Under the pieces are notes generated by a model. That model worked only from the letters and a program-made list of their open reading frames with translations, was not told the origin of the DNA and did no database searches. Shown here one piece after another: positions 48,474 to 56,720 of a stretch of DNA of 64,000 bases; within the stretch, counting starts at the first letter, position 1, and each line of letters starts with the position of its first letter. The position numbers and the translations under genes were made by a program. The stretch is from a virus. Location: positions 1 through 64,000 of the IMG/VR virus record IMGVR_UViG_3300042371_001386. One strand, given 5' to 3'.

Positions 48474-49544
48474 TCATGTGTTAATATCCATTTTATTTTT
48501 AGATTCTTCTAAGCTAAATCCAAGTTGTTTGAATTCTTTCAATCTAAGAATTTGATCCAAATTTAAGTTACCAGCGGATTCAGCCCAGTCTTCAATTAAT
48601 TTAGTTTTTAATTCCAAATCTGGGTTTGAGAAACATTTAACATATTTAAATCTGCTAGGCCTACTTCTTAAAGCCTCGTCTATTTTTTCAATGTTATTTG
48701 CAGTCAATATAAAAACAACTTTTTCATAAGAGTTATAAACACCATCTAAACAATTAAGTATTACATCAAATGTAAACTTGATTCCCATATTGTTACTTCC
48801 GTTATTGCCTTCTCCTATGATGCACTTTCTGCCATCAAAGTAATTATCAAAATCTTCCAAAAGAACAATCGTACCTGATGATATCTGAGAAAACATGAAC
48901 ATGATGTCTATATTCGTAAATTCGGGAACGAATGTGATAATTGTTATTGGCAAATTATGTTTAACCGCAAGGTATTTTACATAAGAAGTTTTTCCATTAC
49001 CTGGTTCACCATACAAAATAGCTCCTGTTTTAGAGTTGTTCAACAATATATTTCCTATCTCATCATCAAAGTCTTTCCATAAACTTTCTGGGAATATAGG
49101 ATTATTGGCGTATTTAATAGCTCCAATTTTATCTGTGTTCCATGGAGTTGCTATTCTAACTGGTACACCAAACAAATTAATTTGCAATTCCTTGAGACTA
49201 ACTTCTAAAAAAGTTTTTATATTTTTGTAATTCCAGCGAGTACACATTATAGAAGTAACTAAGTCCTTGCCTTGAAATCCAGCTTGAAGCAATCTCTCGT
49301 AATGACTAATGTAAAACCATGGGAAATTTTTATTGAAACAAAAAGCCCTGTAAACTACCGGATGTCTTATCTCGGTAAAAAACTCTTCATCAATTATAAA
49401 TTTTTTTTCATCTTTGCAAATGTCATAAAGAGTTCTGAATGTGTTATTGTCGATTCTTATTTCTACTAAAATCAAATATCTAATTACTGCCCATATACCA
49501 ACAGCAATTCCACTCAATGCCAATATCGGTGTCATCCAGTTCAT
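48474..49544 (-). CDS. Membrane-anchored AAA ATPase, BCS1-like
   Basis: This 356-residue protein has an N-terminal transmembrane segment (ILALSGIAVGIWAVIRYLIL), a region with RHPVVYRAFCFNKNFPWFYI, then an AAA domain with Walker A GEPGNGKTS (179-187), Walker B IVLLEDFD (226-233), a sensor-type FILTANN and an arginine-finger region (EALRSRPSRFKY). This order is that of BCS1-type membrane AAA proteins. GAGGAAA lies before the ATG. It follows the GNA1-like gene by 2 bp and forms an operon with it. Substrate unknown. Confidence 0.7.
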   Translation of the reverse strand: MNWMTPILALSGIAVGIWAVIRYLILVEIRIDNNTFRTLYDICKDEKKFIIDEEFFTEIRHPVVYRAFCFNKNFPWFYISHYERLLQAGFQGKDLVTSIMCTRWNYKNIKTFLEVSLKELQINLFGVPVRIATPWNTDKIGAIKYANNPIFPESLWKDFDDEIGNILLNNSKTGAILYGEPGNGKTSYVKYLAVKHNLPITIITFVPEFTNIDIMFMFSQISSGTIVLLEDFDNYFDGRKCIIGEGNNGSNNMGIKFTFDVILNCLDGVYNSYEKVVFILTANNIEKIDEALRSRPSRFKYVKCFSNPDLELKTKLIEDWAESAGNLNLDQILRLKEFKQLGFSLEESKNKMDINT

Positions 49545-49546
49545 AT

Positions 49547-49969
49547 TTATTTCCTCAAATCTAATCGAAAATTTAACTCATGTTGGAAAAAACCTAGATT
49601 TTTATAAAATCCAATATTTTTTTGATCGGTAGAAAGAACTAATTTATAGCAAGTCTCTCGTTTGGCTTGAAGAATAACATAATCTAATAAAATTTTTCCA
49701 ATTCCTTTTCTTTGAAAGTCTTCGGCCACGCAAACATCTTCAATGTGACCACACTTTTCTTTATAACGAAATTTAGATTCTAACAACAAACTGGCTGTAG
49801 CTACAATCCTATTATCGCATTCAACAACAAAAGTTTTAATTCCACATTTGCTTCTATGTTTTAAAATTTGAGAAATATCACTAGATTCAGAATATATTTC
49901 TCCCAAAACCTTAAGGCAATCCATGAATCCTTTGTTTAAATCTGATTTTCTAAATAATCTAATTTCCAA
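49547..49969 (-). CDS. GNAT acetyltransferase, GNA1-like
   Basis: This 140-residue protein probably starts at TTG 49969, with GAGGAG nine bases upstream. It has CGHIEDVCVAEDFQRKGIGK, the acetyl-CoA-binding Q/RxxGxG/A segment, then AKRETCYKLVLSTDQKNIGF and YKNLGFF. The HIEDV...CYKxxL...KNxxFYxxxGF set is characteristic of glucosamine-6-phosphate N-acetyltransferase (GNA1). That enzyme would feed UDP-GlcNAc synthesis, consistent with the sugar-transfer genes nearby. Another amine acceptor is possible. Confidence 0.7.
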   Translation of the reverse strand: MEIRLFRKSDLNKGFMDCLKVLGEIYSESSDISQILKHRSKCGIKTFVVECDNRIVATASLLLESKFRYKEKCGHIEDVCVAEDFQRKGIGKILLDYVILQAKRETCYKLVLSTDQKNIGFYKNLGFFQHELNFRLDLRK

Positions 49970-50057
49970 TTTAAAAATCTCCTCTTGATCAAATCAAAAT
50001 AATCATGCATATTGTACAGAAATAAATGAGTCACTGTCAAACTGATAATGGACTGCG

Positions 50058-51095
50058 ATGAAATACATAACACACATAGGTCGCAAATTTTTAAGGAATG
50101 GTGGTGCTGAAATCCTTTTAAGAAGCATTTCATCACATGAGATGTTTCAAGGCGATTTGCAATTCAGACAAAGTTTATGCATCGATAGAAATTTTTATGA
50201 TAAAGAATTTTGCGAAACATTTCCTCATCCTGTATATCTTGGTGGAAAAAACGAAATAACTAAAGCAATTGAAAATGAAGATATAATTTTATTTTGGGGA
50301 GACATCCAATTAAATAATCTAGATATTCCAAAACCAAAAGTTTGCATATTGTTCGTGTGCAGCGAAGAGCCTAATATAGTTTCCAATAATTCAAGCTATA
50401 TTACACATTGCATTGCGACATCAAAGAGAACGGCACTTAATTCGTGTGGCAATATACCATATACAGTAATTTACCCTGGATTTGATGAAATAAGACTAAC
50501 GCCAACAGAAACTAGAGATTCGCAAAGAAAAAAAATGGGTCTTGGCGATGATGATTTTTTAGTTGGTATGATTTCAAGAATTGGAGAAAACAAAAGACAA
50601 TTTTGGCTTATGGAGGCAATTCAAAAAATAAATTCAGAAAAAATAAAAGCAGTTTTTGTTGGTGGAGGAAAAGATTTAAAAAAACTTAAAAATATGAATG
50701 TAAGAAATTGTTTGTTTGTCGGTCATCAAGATGATGTTGCAAATTGGTATCTGGCCATGGATGCTTTTTGTATATTGTCAAGAAGTGAAGGAGGGCCAAC
50801 AACCTTATTCGAATCATCTTATATGAAAGTTCCGTTGATATATACAGATTGCGGATTTACAAAAGAATTGTGCAATAGTTACAATTCTTTCTTTGTAAGA
50901 GATGTTAAAGATTTAATAGAAGTTATAAAAATCATGCATTCATTAGGAAAAGAAAATTTAAAAAGATATACAAATAATAATTATAGCATATATGAAGAGT
51001 TTGGATCTATAGAAAAATCGGCCAAAAATTGGTACAAAACAATTAAAGATGTAGTGGCAAAAAAAGAAAGGGAAAATTGCAGATTACTTTCATAA
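50058..51095 (+). CDS. Glycosyltransferase family 4
   Basis: This 345-residue GT-B enzyme has HIGRKFLRNGGAEILLRS (acceptor-side Gly-rich motif), YPGFDEIRLT, LVGMISRIGENKRQ, AVFVGGGKDLKKLKNM, and FCILSRSEGGPTTLFESSYM, the catalytic EGxxxxxxE region of GT4 enzymes. A GATAAT hexamer lies eight bases before the ATG without a clear -35. It ends in a 6-bp overlap with the convergent tagged gene at 51090. Sugar and acceptor are unknown. Confidence 0.85.
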   Translation: MKYITHIGRKFLRNGGAEILLRSISSHEMFQGDLQFRQSLCIDRNFYDKEFCETFPHPVYLGGKNEITKAIENEDIILFWGDIQLNNLDIPKPKVCILFVCSEEPNIVSNNSSYITHCIATSKRTALNSCGNIPYTVIYPGFDEIRLTPTETRDSQRKKMGLGDDDFLVGMISRIGENKRQFWLMEAIQKINSEKIKAVFVGGGKDLKKLKNMNVRNCLFVGHQDDVANWYLAMDAFCILSRSEGGPTTLFESSYMKVPLIYTDCGFTKELCNSYNSFFVRDVKDLIEVIKIMHSLGKENLKRYTNNNYSIYEEFGSIEKSAKNWYKTIKDVVAKKERENCRLLS

Positions 51096-51707
51096 TCCAA
51101 TTCTTTTTATTCTTTTTAAATTTTTAATGTTAGAAGAACTTTTTTCATAATCTTGTTTGATCAGATCCATAAATTTTTCTTTTAAATTTTCTGGTATAGA
51201 CATTAAAATCTTATCAATTAATTTATAATCGATGTAAAAAGTTCCTAACTTTACAAGTCCAAACTCACTAGAAAACCTTTTGTAAAAATCATGATACATA
51301 ATTTTCAAAGATGCAAATTCAGTGCTAAATTCTAAAGCAACAGGATTTTCCTTGTCTATTACAGTCTTTATTGACTTCAAGGCTTCTGAATATACTTTAT
51401 ATGGATTCATGCTTTTTCCACTAGGAGAAAGTTCATCTTTAGCACCTTCTAATGTCATAAAAACAACATAGGTTGGTCTTGTTAATTCGTCTTTAAATTT
51501 GTTTTCATATTTGAATAAGTCTGGCATTTTTTGGAATAGAAAGTCTTTGACTCCTCTTGGATGCCTTATAAAATTCATTTTATATTTTTCATTTTCAGAA
51601 GCATAGAAATGGTAGTCGTATTGCCATTTACTTCCTTGCAATGCCACTGGCTTGAAATCTGATAAAACAGACCGCAATTCATTTATATATTGATAAAACG
51701 ATTTCAT
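51090..51707 (-). CDS. Tagged protein, three-paralog family
   Basis: From ATG 51707 the leader is MKSFYQYINELRSV (I-N-E site); the longer frame to 51740 runs through the AT-rich promoter element TATATATATTTAA. The 205-residue body shares NPVALEFSTEFASLKIMYHD followed by FYKRFSSEFG with 41144 and 52141. It ends with a basic KNLKRIKRIGL helix. The element GGTTAAATATATATA just upstream matches the one before 36428. Function unknown. Confidence 0.6.
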   Translation of the reverse strand: MKSFYQYINELRSVLSDFKPVALQGSKWQYDYHFYASENEKYKMNFIRHPRGVKDFLFQKMPDLFKYENKFKDELTRPTYVVFMTLEGAKDELSPSGKSMNPYKVYSEALKSIKTVIDKENPVALEFSTEFASLKIMYHDFYKRFSSEFGLVKLGTFYIDYKLIDKILMSIPENLKEKFMDLIKQDYEKSSSNIKNLKRIKRIGL

Positions 51708-51749
51708 GAATGTATATATATTTAACCAAGGCATTCTCAAGAGGTTATA

Positions 51750-52139
51750 ATGAAAAGTATTAATGAATTTAAGGCAAGCGGAAAAATTAAAGACTTAGTT
51801 TATAAATTATTTGAAGCAAGACAAGTCTCTCATACTGCTCATTTACAAACAAAAAGTTATGCCGAACATAAAGCTTTAAATTCTTTTTACAACGACCTAC
51901 TTGATTTAGCAGATACATTCATTGAAACATACCAAGGCCAATATGGAATTATTAGTGGGTATGAAAGCATGAGTATTGAAAAAGAATCAGATATTGTCAA
52001 ATACCTTGAAGATTTTGCCAATGTAATCAAATCGAATAGAAAAAACTTAAATGAAGATGACACTCATTTGCATAATATACTTGATGAGATTATGGGTTTG
52101 ACTTTTCAAACTATTTACAAATTAAAATTTCTAAAATAA
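51750..52139 (+). CDS. Phage DUF5856-like helical protein
   Basis: This 129-residue protein has GAGG eight bases upstream. The pattern FEARQVSHTAHLQTKSYAEH with KALNSFYNDLLDLADTFIET and YQGQYGII matches a helical protein found in many large phages (DUF5856 as I recall it). The paired His/Glu helices recall ferritin/Dps-type folds, but metal binding cannot be asserted. The start MKSINEFKASGK is leader-like but lacks the aromatic at the usual position. Confidence 0.6.
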   Translation: MKSINEFKASGKIKDLVYKLFEARQVSHTAHLQTKSYAEHKALNSFYNDLLDLADTFIETYQGQYGIISGYESMSIEKESDIVKYLEDFANVIKSNRKNLNEDDTHLHNILDEIMGLTFQTIYKLKFLK

Positions 52140-52140
52140 A

Positions 52141-52899
52141 TTATGATATTGAAGATGCTTTATTTTTATGAGACATTTTAAATTTTCTTATTTTAGAAAC
52201 ATAAGATTTCTTTTCTAAATCTACATCTTGTATTATTTTAATGAGTTTATCTGGTAAAGATTGATCTATTTTTCTTGAATCTCTTATTATGCTATCAATT
52301 TTTTCTTTCTTTATATAAAAGTCAGATCCAACAAAAGCGTATTGGGTGTGAAGATAATGTTTGTAAAATCTATCATATATTGATATTAAGCTTGGGTCTT
52401 GATCACTGGGAGATATCCAAAACGCATCAGGATTCTTTTCCTCGATAACCTTTCTGGTTGCAACAATCACATTGGCATATACAAATAATGGATCGCTTTC
52501 TTCAAATTTACCAAATTTTGGAGTAAAATTACTTTTTTCGCTATATAAATCTAATTTGAAAATTGATTTTAGATTATTTAAAAATATATCAATAATTTTT
52601 TTACCTAAATCAGAATTCTTATCGATTGAAAGTTTTGCGAGAAATATCTTAGCAATTTCAGCCGATAATCTTCTGCCGAAATTTTCAAATTGAACTTCAT
52701 AATTGTCAGAATGCTCAATATCATATTCTTTTGATTTAAATTGATATCCAAAACCAGTACCAAAATTAGACAACTTGACAGAATTAAGTGGTGCTTGCAT
52801 CGCTGGATATGTTTTCCCAGTTATGGGATCAGTCCAATTAAACGAAACTTCTTGCAACAAATCTTCAATAAGGTAATTTTTAAAATTCAATTTGAACAT
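52141..52899 (-). CDS. Tagged protein, three-paralog family
   Basis: This 252-residue protein starts MFKLNFKNYLIEDLLQEVSF, with the leader LNFKNYLIE (L-I-E site) shifted by three residues. It contains ISPSDQDPSLISIYDRFYKH, the paralog-family core, and an N-terminal domain with FNWTDPITGKTYPAMQ. Its stop lies 1 bp from the end of the convergent DUF5856-like gene. Function unknown. Confidence 0.55.
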   Translation of the reverse strand: MFKLNFKNYLIEDLLQEVSFNWTDPITGKTYPAMQAPLNSVKLSNFGTGFGYQFKSKEYDIEHSDNYEVQFENFGRRLSAEIAKIFLAKLSIDKNSDLGKKIIDIFLNNLKSIFKLDLYSEKSNFTPKFGKFEESDPLFVYANVIVATRKVIEEKNPDAFWISPSDQDPSLISIYDRFYKHYLHTQYAFVGSDFYIKKEKIDSIIRDSRKIDQSLPDKLIKIIQDVDLEKKSYVSKIRKFKMSHKNKASSIS

Positions 52900-52902
52900 A
52901 CA

Positions 52903-53397
52903 TTATTTATCTAATATTTTGTATTTTTCTTGCAAATAAGCAAGCAATTCTTTTTGTTCTTCATCCAAAGTCTTATTTTTGTCGAAAAGTATTTCATATC
53001 TTTTCTGCATTTCTTGGAATGTTTCTCTTTTTTTCTTAATTGGAAATTCAGTTTTATAGTATTGGATATCATCTGCTATATCAATGGAATCTAAAAAGGC
53101 ACTATAATCTACGGCAAAACCTATTCTTTTTTCAGAATATTTAAGAACTTTCATATCAACATTTTTAGTTGGTATCTTTCTAATTTCTGCAATAGTGTAT
53201 TTAATTTCATTAGTTGCAATTGATGGTTTTGAATTTGTCTTTTTATTGAATTCATGGATCAAATCATTGAATTTAATCCAATAATTTTTAGTTGAAACCT
53301 CAACAGCAATAGGGTTTTCAATTTTATCTTGCGACAACAATAGAAATATAACTGAAAATAAAGAACACATAATAATTCTCCTTGAGTTTGTTTTCAT
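52903..53397 (-). CDS. Exported or membrane-anchored protein of unknown function
   Basis: From ATG 53397 (MKTNSRRIIMCSLFSVIFLL) the 164-residue protein has an N-terminal hydrophobic signal or anchor, then an alpha/beta body (NPIAVEVSTKNYWIKFNDLI, AEIRKIPTKNVDMKVLKYSE) and a C-terminal helical, Lys/Glu-rich part (MQKRYEILFDKNKTLDEEQK). The NPxAVEVS phrase recalls the NPVALEFS core of the tagged family (51090), so it may be an exported relative. There is no cargo leader. Function unknown. Confidence 0.5.
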   Translation of the reverse strand: MKTNSRRIIMCSLFSVIFLLLSQDKIENPIAVEVSTKNYWIKFNDLIHEFNKKTNSKPSIATNEIKYTIAEIRKIPTKNVDMKVLKYSEKRIGFAVDYSAFLDSIDIADDIQYYKTEFPIKKKRETFQEMQKRYEILFDKNKTLDEEQKELLAYLQEKYKILDK

Positions 53398-53485
53398 AAG
53401 AATAATTTGATTTGTTTCATTTGTCAATCGATCTTGCTTTAATATTAGAAATGATTTAAAATCTCTTCATTCAAAGGAGAAAATT

Positions 53486-54004
53486 ATGAATGAACTTGAA
53501 AATCCAGTGGCATTAGGAGTCACAATAACTCTTGATCCAACCGAACAGTTAATCTGCAAGGCTATCGCCAAAAAAAGATATCAAAATTCAAGAAGTATGA
53601 ATGTCAAAAACTCTAAAATTGGCGATCAATCTAATGAGCAGACTGATCTTGAAGGAGTTTCATCTGAATTGGCGTTTTGTAAGATGTTCAATGTATATCC
53701 CGATCTAACTGCACAAGTAAAATCTTCAATAGATGGTACAGATCAAGGCGATGCTGTGCTGCGTGATGGAAGAACTGTCGATGTAAAAAGCACAAGATAT
53801 TTAACAGGAAGACTACTTGCTGTGAGATGGAAGAAACAAAATGTCGATTTGTTCGCTTTGATGATAGGAACTTTCCCAACATATACATTTAAAGGATTTA
53901 TGAAAAGTGAAGAGCTTTTAAAAGAAGAAAGAATGGGTAATTTAGGTCACGGAAATAGCTACATAGCACAACAGCATGAACTTAAAGATCTTGAAAATAT
54001 TTAA
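53486..54004 (+). CDS. PD-(D/E)XK nuclease-like protein
   Basis: This 172-residue protein has a strong site, AAAGGAGAAAATT, before the ATG. It contains EQTDLEGVSSELAFCK (helical Glu), then GTDQGDAVLRDGRTVDVKST, that is GD-(x)n-DVK, the Mg-binding core of PD-(D/E)XK enzymes such as phage-encoded nucleases. A conserved RxLAVRW strand follows. It probably cuts or trims DNA. It lies immediately upstream of the CAP lipoprotein gene (12-bp gap), so co-transcription is likely. Confidence 0.7.
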   Translation: MNELENPVALGVTITLDPTEQLICKAIAKKRYQNSRSMNVKNSKIGDQSNEQTDLEGVSSELAFCKMFNVYPDLTAQVKSSIDGTDQGDAVLRDGRTVDVKSTRYLTGRLLAVRWKKQNVDLFALMIGTFPTYTFKGFMKSEELLKEERMGNLGHGNSYIAQQHELKDLENI

Positions 54005-54016
54005 AATAGGAGTCGA

Positions 54017-54517
54017 ATTATCAATAGTTTATTTAAAATTTCTTTTTTTTTTACATTATTTTTATGTGGTTGCCCAAAAACAACTAATGATAATTCAAAT
54101 AAAATAAAGCAAAATCCTGTAGAAGAAAAACCTAGTCAAAATATAGATTATAAAAATGAATATTCCGAATCAAATCTAAAGCTCTTAAAGCTGCATAATA
54201 AACAAAGAGAGTACAAAGGCAGGGTTGGATTAGATTTAGATAAAACTCTTATAAATTACGCACAAAAGCATGCTGAATGGATGGCTAAAAAAAACAACCT
54301 TACTCATTCTGATATATCTGTTTTAATGGGTAAATATCATACTGCTGGTGAAAACATAGCTTGGAATCAAGAAGACGAGGATGAAGTGACAAATTCATGG
54401 ATGAATTCTTCTGGTCATCGTGCAAATATCCTGAATAGAAGTTTTTCCAAAGTTGGATTTGGTGTCGCATCAGCAAAAGATGGAAGTCTATATTGGTGTA
54501 CTGTTTTTGGTGACTGA
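54017..54517 (+). CDS. CAP/SCP-domain lipoprotein with ATT start
   Basis: The frame runs from the stop of the previous gene to 54517 without any ATG, GTG or TTG until 54281, inside the domain. AGGAG lies four bases before ATT 54017, giving MINSLFKISFFFTLFLCGC (Met read from ATT) with lipobox LCGC. The 166-residue product then has a complete CAP domain: LHNKQREYKG, AQKHAEWMAKKNNLTHS, AGENIAWNQED, SSGHRANILNRSFSKVGFGV and YWCTVFGD. CAP proteins are secreted and bind lipids or act as hydrolase-like domains. The rare start should lower expression. A sequencing error is possible. Confidence 0.75.
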   Translation: MINSLFKISFFFTLFLCGCPKTTNDNSNKIKQNPVEEKPSQNIDYKNEYSESNLKLLKLHNKQREYKGRVGLDLDKTLINYAQKHAEWMAKKNNLTHSDISVLMGKYHTAGENIAWNQEDEDEVTNSWMNSSGHRANILNRSFSKVGFGVASAKDGSLYWCTVFGD

Positions 54518-54946
54518 TTCCATTTTTAAATATAAATTCTTAGGTGGTTCTTTGTAATAAAACTTTATATAAGGACAAATCCAAGCCCCTTGATCAGACA
54601 TCATACCTTTGAGATTTTCCTCATGGACATCATAAAGCCAACCATCATACAATGGCTCTTTGTAAATCATTTTAACATCACATGATGGAAAATAATTATC
54701 TGATACCAAAAGAATAAAGCCATTTTTATAATCTGATAATTTTTTAAGCTTGCATCCTATATTTATCAATCTGTCTGTTCCAACAACCACTGGAGATAAT
54801 GCCATATCTGTAATTTGTGCTGGTGCAAAATCATAAAATTCTCCATTTTTTTCAAACATCCATCTATTGTCTCTTTTCAAAACAAAGAATGTTCTTACTC
54901 CAATTTTTTCGTAATCACTATTATCAAATTCATTTAAAACACTCAT
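54488..54946 (-). CDS. Protein of unknown function, DUF6717-like pattern
   Basis: This 152-residue protein overlaps the end of the 54946 gene by 1 bp (TAATG), so it is translationally coupled. It has DNRWMFEKNGEFYDFA, ALSPVVVGTDRLINIGCKLK, FILLVSDNYFPSCD and GAWICPYIKFYYKEPPKNLY. This order resembles DUF6717 proteins as I recall them (W.F..., LLxSxxPF..., GWLCP...YF..P..LYV). The end overlaps the convergent CAP gene by 30 bp. Function unknown. Confidence 0.5.
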   Translation of the reverse strand: MSVLNEFDNSDYEKIGVRTFFVLKRDNRWMFEKNGEFYDFAPAQITDMALSPVVVGTDRLINIGCKLKKLSDYKNGFILLVSDNYFPSCDVKMIYKEPLYDGWLYDVHEENLKGMMSDQGAWICPYIKFYYKEPPKNLYLKMESVTKNSTPI

Positions 54947-55380
54947 TAGCAGTCCTTAAATTTGTTTTGTGTTATCTTTATTTTTTCAATATCTTTAGCT
55001 GGTCTAGAAAAAACTTTCAGAACCACTTCTTCTTTTCTATAATTGAGTACAAATATAATCATATCGCACTCTAAAGATTTACTTTTAGATGCGTATAAAA
55101 TATTATGAATTTCAATCTTTTTTGATATTAGATTCTCGATACAACCAGCAACATCGAAGGCAAAATTGTAATAGAATGTTTTGCCATCTCTTGCTCCTCC
55201 AACAATTTCATTTCTCGATGGACAAGCAAGCAATTCTATCCTTTTCGTATCTTCGTCAAAGGTTACTTTGGTGTGAATATTAGTTTCCATATCAGATTCT
55301 TTTCTTTTTGCCTCTCCTATATAGCACCAATTGATGTATACGCTTTCAAATATTTTTTTATATATTGGTTTAATTTTCAT
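54946..55380 (-). CDS. Protein of unknown function in the sigma operon
   Basis: This 144-residue protein overlaps the stop of the upstream gene (TAATG at 55380), which supports the start MKIKPIYKKIFESVYINW rather than the internal METNIHTKVTFDED. It is beta-rich in the middle (RIELLACPSRNEIVGG, CDMIIFVLNYRKEEVVLKVF) with a Lys-rich end. No motif is recognised. It is part of the coupled minus-strand series 58192-54488. Confidence 0.5.
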   Translation of the reverse strand: MKIKPIYKKIFESVYINWCYIGEAKRKESDMETNIHTKVTFDEDTKRIELLACPSRNEIVGGARDGKTFYYNFAFDVAGCIENLISKKIEIHNILYASKSKSLECDMIIFVLNYRKEEVVLKVFSRPAKDIEKIKITQNKFKDC

Positions 55381-55580
55381 TAATTGTACCCTGCCTTTTT
55401 GTCTATTTCGATAATCATCTTCAATACTTTTTCTACCTCACTAAGCATCTCTGCTTTAGTTCCGTAGAATCTAAAATCTCCAAAATCATGGGCAACATCC
55501 CAAGGATAATTGGGTGACAACCTCTCTGCTTCGACATGAACACCATCTGAGGTATCAAAAATTATTTTTTTCATTTTCAT
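55380..55580 (-). CDS. Small protein of unknown function
   Basis: The start at 55580 or 55574 (MKMKKIIFDTSDGVHVEAER) fits the gap after the upstream stop at 55585; a longer frame to 55628 overlaps that gene. The ~66-residue protein has VEAERLSPNYPWDVAHDFGD and a helical end (EMLSEVEKVLKMIIEIDKKA). Function unknown. Confidence 0.5.
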   Translation of the reverse strand: MKMKKIIFDTSDGVHVEAERLSPNYPWDVAHDFGDFRFYGTKAEMLSEVEKVLKMIIEIDKKAGYN

Positions 55581-55584
55581 TTCT

Positions 55585-55848
55585 CTAAAAGGGTAATTCG
55601 TCAATTGTAAAAAACTTTGGAGGAACAACTTTGTATTCTTCTCCTATAAAATCAAGTATTTGTTGCTTTCTTTCATCTGGTAAAAAATCAAAAGTTAATG
55701 CCAACAAATCAATAGCTACATTAACTTCATCTTCTTCATTTGATGATGCTGATTTTATAATAGAATTTAAAAAATTCATAATCTTCTTTTTGATTTCAAG
55801 ATTATTTTTTTTCACAGTATAAACTCCATAATTATACCATACCAACAT
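55585..55848 (-). CDS. Small acidic helical protein
   Basis: This 87-residue protein has an alternative start at M24 (MNFLNSIIKSASSNEEDE). The helical core EDEVNVAIDLLALTFDFL is followed by DERKQQILDFIGEEY. It lacks an aromatic leader and sits within the sigma operon. Function unknown. The 27 bp to 55876 hold no gene. Confidence 0.45.
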   Translation of the reverse strand: MLVWYNYGVYTVKKNNLEIKKKIMNFLNSIIKSASSNEEDEVNVAIDLLALTFDFLPDERKQQILDFIGEEYKVVPPKFFTIDELPF

Positions 55849-55875
55849 TTCACGAACAGTAAAGAAGACTAATAG

Positions 55876-56718
55876 TCACCAAGAATAAAAATCAGATTTA
55901 TACAAATCAAAATTAAAATCAAATATTTTCCTTTGCAAGTTTTCGGCAAAGTGTTCTGGACTTATAATGACATTAATATCGCAATTTTTAATATTTTCTT
56001 TAACAATGCTAGTCACACCATCAATAAACTTTACAGTTCCAAGAAGTGGCATTGTTTCTAAAAGTTGCAAAAAGCATTCATCAGAAATTAATTTGTTAAC
56101 TAAAAGATATTTGCATAATTTTTTCATTTTCGTTGAAGCGTCACACCAATCAGGGTGTTTTGCCGAAATCAAGTCAATGATAAACAAATCATATTTGGAA
56201 GACACGAAAGAATAAACACTTCTAATATTGTGCAAATACTGTCTATCTTCGCTGAATCCAATACGGTTCAAAAAAGCAGAGTCATCTTGGTCTTCTGGCT
56301 TTGATTTTATAATACTTTGTATTAACAACCATGAATTCTTATTTTCCAGATTGATTGGAGATTCATCATTCCAAGTTATTTTGTAATCACTATCGCATTT
56401 ATAATCAAAGCATTTTCCATCAAATGAATTGTCGTTATAAAACAAAATCGAAAATGACGAATCTTTTTTTTCTGTATTGATATTTCCATCAACACAAATG
56501 CACACTTGATCTATTGAGGCACCAACTTTGAACAGTTTGACAATTGATGCAATCTCATAATCATTTTTAGAAAAAACAATACAAGACGGAGAACCTTTCT
56601 TTCCAAATATTAAAAAAGAAGGTGTTGAAATTGATTTAGAGTGCGATGACCAATATTCTTTAAATTTCTGGGCAAAATTAAAAATATTTTTTTCTTCCGT
56701 GAAAATAAAATCAAACAT
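55876..56718 (-). CDS. Protein of unknown function in the sigma operon
   Basis: From ATG 56718 (MFDFIFTEEKNIFNFAQKF) the 280-residue protein has an N-terminal alpha/beta part with TPSFLIFGKKGSPSCIVFSK and a C-terminal helical half with FVSSKYDLFIIDLISAKHPD and FLQLLETMPLLGTVKFIDG. The second half contains YDLFIIDLISAKHPDW, which could be an acidic-strand pattern, but no catalytic motif is certain. It starts 2 bp after the stop of the 56721 gene. Confidence 0.5.
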   Translation of the reverse strand: MFDFIFTEEKNIFNFAQKFKEYWSSHSKSISTPSFLIFGKKGSPSCIVFSKNDYEIASIVKLFKVGASIDQVCICVDGNINTEKKDSSFSILFYNDNSFDGKCFDYKCDSDYKITWNDESPINLENKNSWLLIQSIIKSKPEDQDDSAFLNRIGFSEDRQYLHNIRSVYSFVSSKYDLFIIDLISAKHPDWCDASTKMKKLCKYLLVNKLISDECFLQLLETMPLLGTVKFIDGVTSIVKENIKNCDINVIISPEHFAENLQRKIFDFNFDLYKSDFYSW

Positions 56719-56720
56719 AA

